Source of the DNA: Candidatus Cryosericum septentrionale
GTDB taxonomy: Bacteria; Caldisericota; Caldisericia; Cryosericales; Cryosericaceae
Length of the DNA: 64,000 nt
Assembly (NCBI RefSeq): GCF_003570995.1
Contig: NZ_QXIY01000015.1
Coordinates: 17,863-81,862 of the forward strand
Reading direction: 5' to 3'
The notes under the pieces are model-generated. The model did not search any database. It saw only the letters and a list, made by a program, of their open reading frames with translations, and was not told the DNA's origin. Shown piece after piece: positions 53,732 to 60,226 of the stretch. The first letter of the stretch is position 1, and every line of letters starts with the position of its first letter. Position numbers and translations under genes: made by a program.

Positions 53732-54211
53732 CTAATAGATCGTCGTGTCATTTTTAGTGTACCAGCCGGTGGAGACTGTGCCTGTTGCATGGACGGGAGC
53801 CAGTGCAGGTGAACTCATTCTGATCGTCACGTATTTCGTTGTAGCAGTAATGTTTGTCCATAGAAGCTTTGTCTGGCCTTCTTTGGCGAACTTCACCTTA
53901 TAGTTGTTTCCGCCGACCAGATGCTGATCGTCTGGGCAGATGACCGTCATATAGACATCGTGGCCACCAGACTTCTCCAGATACGCGATGATATACTTGC
54001 CAGCCTTAACAGTATACGTTTCACTCGTATCCTTATAACCAAAAGTTCCGATGCTGACACTGAAAGGATGGATCTTTCCATTTGCCATCACAGGTACCTG
54101 TTCAGTATTTGTGGCGGCAGATACTTTGTCGGCGCGGACAAGGACCGACTGGTTTGCCCCCAGGAGTGCAAGCAGAACAACAAGAACCAAAATGCTCTTG
54201 AGATACTTCAT
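53732..54211 (-). CDS. Small secreted protein of unknown family
   Basis: This 159-residue protein has a signal peptide (MKYLKSILVLVVLLALLGA, cleavage near VRADK or SAAT). The mature part is predicted beta-rich, with many Thr and Tyr, similar in style to extracytoplasmic carbohydrate-binding or pre-peptidase beta-sandwich domains, but no motif is diagnostic. AGAGGAG is 7 bases before the ATG. It is the first gene of the presumed cluster transcribed leftwards through the sigma gene. Confidence 0.62.
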   Translation of the reverse strand: MKYLKSILVLVVLLALLGANQSVLVRADKVSAATNTEQVPVMANGKIHPFSVSIGTFGYKDTSETYTVKAGKYIIAYLEKSGGHDVYMTVICPDDQHLVGGNNYKVKFAKEGQTKLLWTNITATTKYVTIRMSSPALAPVHATGTVSTGWYTKNDTTIY

Positions 54212-54529
54212 CTACTACTCCTCTCGTTAATGACGCTACTTCTTCCCATCACTGGGCCAAATGTTTCAACAAGTCAGGACGTTTCAGTATCCCTACTTCT
54301 CTGCACGCATTTGCCTTACCCCCTCACCTCTATAACGCAATGGGTTTGTTTTTGCTGACGGAGGTATCCAGAAATAGTTCAGCGCTGCCGGGGGTCGGCA
54401 GCGCTGAAGGAGGAGGGAATATGTGCGAGGGTCAGGAGCGGCGGGGCATCAGTGGTGTGGTATGTCATCCCGCACATGCAGGAATCCAATCCTACCGTTG
54501 TCTGCAGGCGTGGCCCTACAGGTGGTGCC
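54212..54529. other. Intergenic region with partial repeat copy
   Basis: The region contains the leader of the secreted-protein gene and, at 54461-54490, a degenerate half (GTCATCCCGCACATGCAGG and the following AATCC) of the interspersed repeat at 15476 and 46194. A dyad GCTGCCGGG/GGTCGGCAGC lies near 54383-54403. I found no convincing open frame here. Confidence 0.5.
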
Positions 54530-55321
54530 TCAGGGAATGCGCAGGTCTCCGGTGGCCACCACGACCGTTTCGCCTGCGATGAGCACGCGGTCGCCCGCGA
54601 GGCGCACCTTCAGGATGCCTCCGCGTGAGGATGCCTGGTAGGCGACGAAGTCGGTCTTGCCAAGCACACTGCTCCAGTAGGGCGCCAGGGCCGCGTGCGC
54701 GGAGCCGGTGACCGGGTCCTCGAAGATGCCGTCGGCGGGCGCGAAGAAGCGGGACGTGAAGTCATATGGCGCATCACCCGCTCCCGTCACGACAATGCCG
54801 GGCAGGTCGATTGCCATCGTGGCTGCACGGTCAGGCGCCAGGACACGCACGGCCGCCGCCGACCCAAGGTCGAGCAGCCAGTAGCGGTGGGCGTTGACAC
54901 CGGTCCAACGGGGAGCGCTGTCGAGCTTCAGGGCGTCGAGGACCCCTGCGGGGACGGGCGCAGGCGTGGGGGGCAGCGATGGGAAGTCGAGCTCGATCCA
55001 GTCCTCCTGGTACCGGGCGGCAAGGTCCCCACTCAGGCTGCGGAAGTAGACTTCGTCGTCTGTCACGATGCCGGCCTCGCGCAGCGCCCGGGCAGTAGCG
55101 AGGGTCCCGTGGCCGCACAGTGGCACTTCCACTGTTGGCGTGAACCACCGCAGACGCCAGGCGTCGTTCTCCCACAGGACGAACGCTGTCTCCGACAGGT
55201 TCATCTCTCGTGCGATGGACGCCATGACCTCGTCCGCCAGCGGTTCCTGCAGGAGGCACACCGCTGCTGGATTCCCTGCAAATAACCTATCGGTAAACGC
55301 ATCGATGATGTAGTATTTCAT
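54530..55321 (-). CDS. PhzF-family isomerase-like protein
   Basis: This 263-residue protein has PhzF signatures: IDAFTDRLFAGNPAAVC at the start, MNLSETAFV with catalytic Glu near residue 45, WFTPTVEVPLCGHGTLATA near residue 60-78 and DPVTGSAHAAL near residue 208. The family shares the diaminopimelate-epimerase fold and acts on small acids; most members' substrates are unknown. A -10 box ends 6 bases before the ATG, without a ribosome site, so the message may be leaderless. The first residues are echoed by a short relic ORF at 55629-55694. Confidence 0.9.
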   Translation of the reverse strand: MKYYIIDAFTDRLFAGNPAAVCLLQEPLADEVMASIAREMNLSETAFVLWENDAWRLRWFTPTVEVPLCGHGTLATARALREAGIVTDDEVYFRSLSGDLAARYQEDWIELDFPSLPPTPAPVPAGVLDALKLDSAPRWTGVNAHRYWLLDLGSAAAVRVLAPDRAATMAIDLPGIVVTGAGDAPYDFTSRFFAPADGIFEDPVTGSAHAALAPYWSSVLGKTDFVAYQASSRGGILKVRLAGDRVLIAGETVVVATGDLRIP

Positions 55322-55327
55322 GTCAGT

Positions 55328-55356
55328 ATTCTATGATGAGAAGCCTCGTTGCGCAA
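55328..55356 (-). promoter_or_regulatory. Promoter placing the transcription start at the PhzF start codon
   Basis: On the minus strand, TTGCGC (55351-55356), a 17-base spacer and TAGAAT (55328-55333), then six bases to ATG 55321. This spacing puts the first transcribed base on or next to the A of ATG. Confidence 0.6.
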
Positions 55357-55486
55357 TGTCAGTATTCCCGAAACACAATAGCAAGGCCTCTGTGAGGTTA
55401 TCTGGAGCTACAGACTAACGCACCCAACACTCCAGCCTGTGCTGACGAACTTGGCCAGATGCTTTGGACTGTCCAGACACGTTCTG

Positions 55487-55627
55487 CTACTTGCCGTGAC
55501 TCTTCTTGGCCTTCCTTGCAACAGAAAGAGCAATTGCTACGGCTTGTTTCTGAGGACGGCCGGCCTTGAGTTCGGTCTTGATGTTCTCCCCAACCGTCTT
55601 TTTGCCGTACCCCTTCTTCAATGGCAT
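55487..55627 (-). CDS. DUF6496-like small basic protein
   Basis: This 46-residue protein has [15 protein letters not shown] followed by [20 protein letters not shown], a pattern seen in many short basic bacterial proteins of the DUF6496 type, often associated with phage or accessory DNA. GGAGG lies 7 bases before ATG 55627, preferred over a longer frame. It is highly Lys-rich (pI very basic) and probably nucleic-acid binding, which is inference from composition only. Confidence 0.7.
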   Translation of the reverse strand: MPLKKGYGKKTVGENIKTELKAGRPQKQAVAIALSVARKAKKSHGK

Positions 55628-55628
55628 G

Positions 55629-55694
55629 TCAAACCTCCTCTTCGGGCCCTTTGGCCAGAATGCCTGCAAACGCGTCGATGATGCAGTATTTCAT
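55629..55694 (-). pseudogene. Relic of a duplicated PhzF N-terminus
   Basis: A 21-codon minus-strand frame reads [21 protein letters not shown] and stops. The start matches the PhzF N-terminus MKYYIIDAF, and the flanking DNA (TTCATGnCAGnATTCTATG) also matches the upstream region of phzF. It overlaps the C-terminus of the AbiEi-like gene by a few bases. It looks like a decayed partial duplication, not a functional gene. Confidence 0.55.
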
Positions 55695-56335
55695 GGCAGC
55701 ATTCTATGCCGGGTCACTCGGCAGTGCAACAAGGCGTTGCTCCGCATGATCTCCGCGAAGGCAGACGACGAGTTCAGTTCAGCAGCGTTGGTCAGGTCGT
55801 CCTGCTGCACGAGCCCACGCTGGAGGGCTTGGCGGATGGTCTGATCGAGAAGGTCATTGGAGATGGTCCCGGCGGTAGCAACATCGATGATTGTTCTCAA
55901 GGGACGTGTGATGCTGTACCCCTCCATTACCTGAATGTCGACGGGCTCGAGCGTTGTACGATGGACGACGAGGACGGCGGGTACCCTGGCCGACTTCCTG
56001 AATACTAGCGGGACTGTCATATGGAGGTTTGCAGGCATCACGTCGGAGAGTTCATAGATGGACAGGGCCGTCTCATGAGAGAACACGCCCTGAGGTTTGC
56101 CCTGTCTGTCACGTGACCAGAGCGACCACAGCACAAGGTCCGGTCGATCAGCCGCCGTGTAGTCGGCAATGCGGTAAACGCCGTACCCCTCCCGTATCCA
56201 GTTTCCGGTCTCACTCTGGTAGTACTGTGAGGGATATGAGTAACCAGCTTCAAGAGCCTGCCTGGCAGTGAAGTATCCCTGCTGGCGAGAGGCAATGCTC
56301 CGTATGTTGCGTTCCGATTCCCGTGTCTTTCCCAT
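55691..56335 (-). CDS. AbiEi-like type IV antitoxin family protein
   Basis: This 214-residue protein has an N-terminal winged helix (IASRQQGYFTARQALEAGYS) and a central block QGVFSHETALSIYELSDVMP. The segments GVYRIADY and YSITRPLRTIIDVATAG are those found in AbiEi-type antitoxin/transcriptional-regulator families. No AbiEii nucleotidyltransferase toxin is adjacent, so this may be an orphan regulator or may work with the small gene upstream. The ATG at 56335 is preferred over 56353 because the conserved start is MGKTRESERN, though neither has a strong ribosome site. Confidence 0.72.
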   Translation of the reverse strand: MGKTRESERNIRSIASRQQGYFTARQALEAGYSYPSQYYQSETGNWIREGYGVYRIADYTAADRPDLVLWSLWSRDRQGKPQGVFSHETALSIYELSDVMPANLHMTVPLVFRKSARVPAVLVVHRTTLEPVDIQVMEGYSITRPLRTIIDVATAGTISNDLLDQTIRQALQRGLVQQDDLTNAAELNSSSAFAEIMRSNALLHCRVTRHRMLP

Positions 56336-56430
56336 CTGCACAACCCTTAACATTTTCTTAAGTATTGTGCAATCATATGGATAGTCAAATCACTCTGTCT
56401 TGTGGGTGCGTTCGGCGGCGACCCTCTGAG

Positions 56431-56592
56431 TCAGTCAGCACTCTTGCGCAGGTCACACAACTGCCATTCTGCAGCCAGTTCAGTCTTCATTTCGAGGTAT
56501 ATCTGCTTTGCCTTCGGATCGGTCTCGACAAGTCTTCTGATTTCCTGCCGATACACTTCAGTATCGGCCGTCATTTCACGAATGCTCTTCAT
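56431..56592 (-). CDS. Small protein of 53 residues with strong ribosome site
   Basis: Minus-strand ATG 56592 has GGAGGAAAGAT directly upstream (GGAGG with 6 bases spacing). The product begins MKSIREMTADTEVYRQEIRR and is charged and helical, ending CDLRKSAD. It sits between the AbiEi-like and PIN genes, all on the minus strand. No family is evident. Its size and charge would suit a toxin-antitoxin component, but that is conjecture. Confidence 0.6.
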   Translation of the reverse strand: MKSIREMTADTEVYRQEIRRLVETDPKAKQIYLEMKTELAAEWQLCDLRKSAD

Positions 56593-56659
56593 ATCTTTCC
56601 TCCTTCAAGAAATGCAGAATACGGCTCAGACGTTGTAGGCGTCAAGAGACGATCGTTGT

Positions 56660-57124
56660 TCATTGTGGCCTCATATTGTGTTCGACCAGGGTCTGGATGG
56701 CGTCCGTGCGGACGGATTCATCAATGATGCCGGCTGTCACCATAAGTTCAAGCAATGCGTCAAAGTTATGTGTGAGCACATTCCTCTTTCTTGCTACCGC
56801 GAGAAGTCTCTTGTCATGAGTGACGAGAGGGATATTCATCTGTTCTGCTAGTACGAGGCACACCACATCGCAGACCGAAACTCTACCAGTACTGTCCAGG
56901 ATTTCGGTGAGAGTCCTCACGCTATCGGACGTGAGTTCCTCGAACGCTGCACCTTTATCCTTCAGGTCCTGCCACGTCAGTTCAGTGAGGAGTTCTTTGG
57001 TGCGCATGAGATCTGGGACGTGAAGAGAGCCCAATCTGAAGGCGGCGTCAACAAGACCGCACGTGCTCAGATATATCCAGATATTGCTGTCAATGACCAG
57101 GCTCAGCGACGAGTGAATCGACAT
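56660..57124 (-). CDS. PIN-domain protein (probable type II toxin)
   Basis: This 154-residue protein has the PIN-fold acidic residues in LVIDSNIWIYL (first Asp), in the central TSDSVRTLTEIL segment and in VSVCDVVCLVLAEQ, with VTHDKRLLAVA (later Asp) near residue 105. Such proteins are Mg-dependent RNases, commonly toxins. ATG 57124 overlaps the 3' end of the XRE-ImmA gene (57090-58139) by 35 bases, showing co-translation with that likely antitoxin/partner. Confidence 0.82.
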   Translation of the reverse strand: MSIHSSLSLVIDSNIWIYLSTCGLVDAAFRLGSLHVPDLMRTKELLTELTWQDLKDKGAAFEELTSDSVRTLTEILDSTGRVSVCDVVCLVLAEQMNIPLVTHDKRLLAVARKRNVLTHNFDALLELMVTAGIIDESVRTDAIQTLVEHNMRPQ

Positions 57125-58139
57125 GCCCCTCTCCGTTACCGAGAACCTTCTCCAGGCTCCAACCAAGGAGCTCGGCCGCACGCATTCCCGTGACTTCACC
57201 CTCAGCATACGCGCGCATGACCATGCGCTCCATTCGCTGTGGCGTCTCGGGCGTCAGCCCGCACGAAGGCTCTTCCGTGCGCCATCCCTCCCGATTGCGC
57301 AGCTTCTGCCATCGAATGTTCTCGGTGGACGAGATGATCTTGAGGTCCGCTGCGCGGTGAACCCATCCACCCATGCTTAGGCCATACTTTGCCTTGAGTA
57401 ACTGCAGCTCAACCCTGCTCAGATGATCGCGGTGCTCACCGAGTTCGCGCATTGCAGTATCAGCAGGAACGAGAAATGCCCCGGCGAAGCGGTTGGCTAG
57501 TCCCTCTGGCACCTTGCCTGACGGATGTTGCAGGACCAGGTGAGCCAGCTCGTGGGCAAGCGTGAATCGGACTCGATCGACGGGAGCTCCGGTACGAACG
57601 ACGACAAAGGGCCGACCGTCGGATTCCAGAGCACAGGCATCGAAGTGATCATGCGCAGTCAGCTCAATGACTTGGATCTCGTGGTCTTCCAGCAGTGCCA
57701 CCATGCTCGGAATGGCATCATGGCCCAGATGCCAATCAGAACGTAATCTCTTGGCCGCGTCTTCCACATCTGCGGCATCGCTGACACTCAATACGGGCAA
57801 CTTCAGCTTTTCGTGACGTTGTGCGAGCTCCTCGGCTTCGCTATAACGCTCAGCTTTGTCTTGAACGGCCTTCATGATGGCCTTGCACTCTTTGACCGCC
57901 AGATCTGAGCGCTTGCGGTATGCTGGTTCCGACAGGACAACGGCTGTCGACCTGAAGAGTCGCTCCAGGCTCAGATCCAGCGCTTGGCACAGTCGCATGA
58001 GGACGCCTGAACTTGGCATGTCCAGATCACGTTCATATTTGGATACAGCAACTCCGCTTACGCCCACGATCTCTCCCAGCTTTCGCACGGACAGTCCCTT
58101 CTGCTTGCGAGCTACACGTAGTCTGGTACCAATCTCCAT
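57090..58139 (-). CDS. XRE-HTH plus ImmA/IrrE metallopeptidase protein (antitoxin-like)
   Basis: This 349-residue protein has an N-terminal XRE helix-turn-helix (VRKLGEIVGVSGVAVSKYERD, ~residues 18-38). A metallopeptidase domain with HELAH in FTLAHELAHLVLQH (~residue 196) and downstream ligand Glu follows, then a C-terminal helical region. Xre-COG2856 proteins regulate mobile elements or act as antitoxins, and the overlapping PIN gene supports that here. The promoter at 58211-58238 has a small palindrome in its spacer, a possible autoregulatory site. Confidence 0.88.
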   Translation of the reverse strand: MEIGTRLRVARKQKGLSVRKLGEIVGVSGVAVSKYERDLDMPSSGVLMRLCQALDLSLERLFRSTAVVLSEPAYRKRSDLAVKECKAIMKAVQDKAERYSEAEELAQRHEKLKLPVLSVSDAADVEDAAKRLRSDWHLGHDAIPSMVALLEDHEIQVIELTAHDHFDACALESDGRPFVVVRTGAPVDRVRFTLAHELAHLVLQHPSGKVPEGLANRFAGAFLVPADTAMRELGEHRDHLSRVELQLLKAKYGLSMGGWVHRAADLKIISSTENIRWQKLRNREGWRTEEPSCGLTPETPQRMERMVMRAYAEGEVTGMRAAELLGWSLEKVLGNGEGHVDSLVAEPGH

Positions 58140-58210
58140 CTCGCACCTCCACGTTGCCGCGTGGGAAAAGTTCTACGTATTCACACGAATCACTCATACG
58201 AACGGTTAAC

Positions 58211-58238
58211 AAGATACCACAAATGTGAGAAATGTAAA
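58211..58238 (-). promoter_or_regulatory. Promoter and possible operator of the XRE-ImmA/PIN operon
   Basis: On the minus strand, TTTACA (58233-58238), 16 bases, then TATCTT (58211-58216). The spacer contains CACAAATGTG, a short palindrome suited to an XRE dimer. Confidence 0.5.
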
Positions 58239-58331
58239 CTGACGTGACACTGGTTTGATACGGGGAAGGCGCAGGATCGGGATTAGGAGAGTGTGTGTCC
58301 TAGTATGTGGTTCTGGCAGGAGTCCCTGTTG

Positions 58332-58835
58332 TCAGTCGTTCGGATCAGGAAGTTCGACCTCTCCAGGATACCGGCGACGGTAGTGTGCGTATTTCACGAG
58401 CAGCAGGCTGAGTGCAACGAAATGGTCGTAGCAGTAGCTATCAGGATCGTTTACACCTTGATCACACGTAAACATCCAGTAGTCGGGATGAGCAAGGAGA
58501 TGACTTCTTGCGTCCCTGAGCTCATCCAGCCAGGCGTAGTAGCCAGAGGGAAGTCTGATTGCCCTCTTGAGTCCTTTCAGCGATCGCTTCTTGCCTTTCA
58601 GGTCATGGAGAAGCTCGAAGTCCTTCATGATCGTCTCATAGACCAAATAGAGGCTGAGTCCTGCTTCTTCGGCAAAACCCTGGTTAACGAGAGCGCATGC
58701 TCTGGCGTAGTAATGAACGGCAACCTGTACCAGCCGAGGTGAGGTTGATAGAAGGTCGAAGTATCGCTTGGCGAGCTTTTCTGGTACGTGTATGTCGTGT
58801 CTGAACAGAGCATGAATCCTGGCCTCACTGGCAAT
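58332..58835 (-). CDS. HEPN-like ORF without a normal start codon
   Basis: An open minus-strand frame continues from just after the TGA (58866-58868) of the next upstream gene, in the same frame, to the stop at 58332. It contains SEARIHALFRHDIHVPEKLA, a helical middle and LRDARSHLLAHPD, which has the R-x4-H motif of HEPN RNase domains. No ATG or GTG lies in the first part; ATT 58835 after AGGGG, or TTG 58646, are the only starts. It may instead be the 3' half of a gene split by the TGA, or be made by readthrough. Confidence 0.45.
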   Translation of the reverse strand: MASEARIHALFRHDIHVPEKLAKRYFDLLSTSPRLVQVAVHYYARACALVNQGFAEEAGLSLYLVYETIMKDFELLHDLKGKKRSLKGLKRAIRLPSGYYAWLDELRDARSHLLAHPDYWMFTCDQGVNDPDSYCYDHFVALSLLLVKYAHYRRRYPGEVELPDPND

Positions 58836-58865
58836 AGCGGCCCCTGTCTGTCGATCGTCATGGCT

Positions 58866-59354
58866 TCATATTTCCACAAGTGTATCTACGGAAGATGACG
58901 ACCCTGCAAGATGCACAGTGGACACACCAGTATCCAGCACTTGCCTTCTGTAGCCATTGGAGGGGTTGCGCACTGCCAGTTCGCCAGTGGCATCGGAGAA
59001 CACACGTCGGATGATGGCCCCAACTGCACGCCATCTTAGCGGACAGGGGCTTTGCACCAACATCGAGTCGGGAGAACGTTCGCCAAACTCGAACATTGGG
59101 AACGTGGGGAAGCACAACCACATAGCTACTTTGAGGAGCTCGGCAGGCGGAGCGAACGGCCCATCAGTGTCATCCCAAGCGCGTTCATATAGTCGCGTCT
59201 GATTTGGAGGTGCCGATTCGATTAGCACCGGCACTCCATCGATGATGTCATAGGAACAGAGTCTCGTATGTACGGGAGTATCGGGGTAGGACCCAGTGAG
59301 CCCCATGAATTCCACAGAATAGCTGTACATGCTGTCGTCGTCGGAGAGGGGCAT
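58866..59354 (-). CDS. Uncharacterised 162-residue protein
   Basis: This soluble protein has no recognisable family. It has an acidic start (MPLSDDDSMYSYSVEF), a central AELLKVAMWLCFPTFPMFEFG and a C-terminal SSSSVDTLVEI followed by TGA. The reading frame continues open past the stop for 178 codons. It lies 21 bases behind the Abi-like gene and belongs to the same minus-strand run as the restriction-modification gene. Ribosome site is weak (GGGGAAG, 13 bases upstream). Confidence 0.5.
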   Translation of the reverse strand: MPLSDDDSMYSYSVEFMGLTGSYPDTPVHTRLCSYDIIDGVPVLIESAPPNQTRLYERAWDDTDGPFAPPAELLKVAMWLCFPTFPMFEFGERSPDSMLVQSPCPLRWRAVGAIIRRVFSDATGELAVRNPSNGYRRQVLDTGVSTVHLAGSSSSVDTLVEI

Positions 59355-59375
59355 GCTCGAAGTTGGGCTTCCCCG

Positions 59376-60215
59376 CTAGTGGTCCAGTTCTACAAGAAGG
59401 TTGATGAACGTTGCGGTCAGATAGAGGATGAAGCCAACCTCGGCTGGCTTCCAGCCGTCGCCGTGCTTGACGTGATTGTTCTGGTAGTTGCAGTAGGACT
59501 GGAACAGTTGGCTCATCATTTGCCGAGTTTCGGTATTAGAGCCACGCTCGTCCATCCACTTGAGAAGAGCCTCTTTGTTGTTCTCCAGGCTTCTTCTGTT
59601 TCCGAGCAGCTGCTTGACGAAGTTCTCCAAGGAGACTCTCAGCGAGTCCAGCATTTCTCGTTGCTTGGCGGGATCAGCAGACTGCGCTAGGGCGTTCTCA
59701 AGCGCAGTCAACGCCTTTGGGTAGTCAGATAGCCATTCTAGGTCTGTATTCACTACCTTCTCATCAAGGAGTCTCGCTCCCTTTCGGTAGATGAGATAGT
59801 TGCCTTTGCTGCGTGCCAACACCATCGGCGCACCGGAGGCTCTGATATCTTCTCGAATCCCAGCAGCCAAGTGCTCCAGAGTCTCCGCTCGAAACGATAG
59901 GTGAAACAATGACTCAAGGCGAAAGACGAACTCCCACGCCTGTACCATTGTGTCTGCCAGAACTTTCCAGACCGGCGTATCTCTGACGCTATGGACTAGC
60001 CAGTTGAGACGGACATCAGGTGGACGCCCGATGATTCTCAAATAGTCATTTGAGAGCTCAGGGCGAGAGATCAGATCGGATCCGACCACGGTGGACACTG
60101 TATGGAGTGCTCGACTCTGAAATTCCTCGAATCGCTGTATTGCCGTTGTGTCCACATTCCAGCGCTTGCGGAAACTGCCCAGATAGGTAATGAGTTCATC
60201 TGCCTCTGTTCTCAC
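59376..60215 (-). CDS. Abi-like helical protein next to the restriction-modification gene
   Basis: This 279-residue, predominantly helical protein has a C-terminal segment YCNYQNNHVKHGDGWKP (~residues 245-261) resembling the NxxxxHG region of abortive-infection/HEPN-like C-terminal domains. GTG 60215 has GGGGAG 6 bases upstream and lies 11 bases after the restriction-modification stop, so the genes are coupled. A longer frame overlaps that gene extensively and was rejected. The role in phage defence is inferred from context and this weak resemblance. Confidence 0.6.
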   Translation of the reverse strand: MRTEADELITYLGSFRKRWNVDTTAIQRFEEFQSRALHTVSTVVGSDLISRPELSNDYLRIIGRPPDVRLNWLVHSVRDTPVWKVLADTMVQAWEFVFRLESLFHLSFRAETLEHLAAGIREDIRASGAPMVLARSKGNYLIYRKGARLLDEKVVNTDLEWLSDYPKALTALENALAQSADPAKQREMLDSLRVSLENFVKQLLGNRRSLENNKEALLKWMDERGSNTETRQMMSQLFQSYCNYQNNHVKHGDGWKPAEVGFILYLTATFINLLVELDH

Positions 60216-60226
60216 GAAAGTCTCCC

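Noticed and set aside
58866..58868. Selenocysteine at the TGA between the two ORFs
   Set aside because: No SECIS-like hairpin with a suitable loop directly follows, and neither ORF resembles a known selenoprotein.
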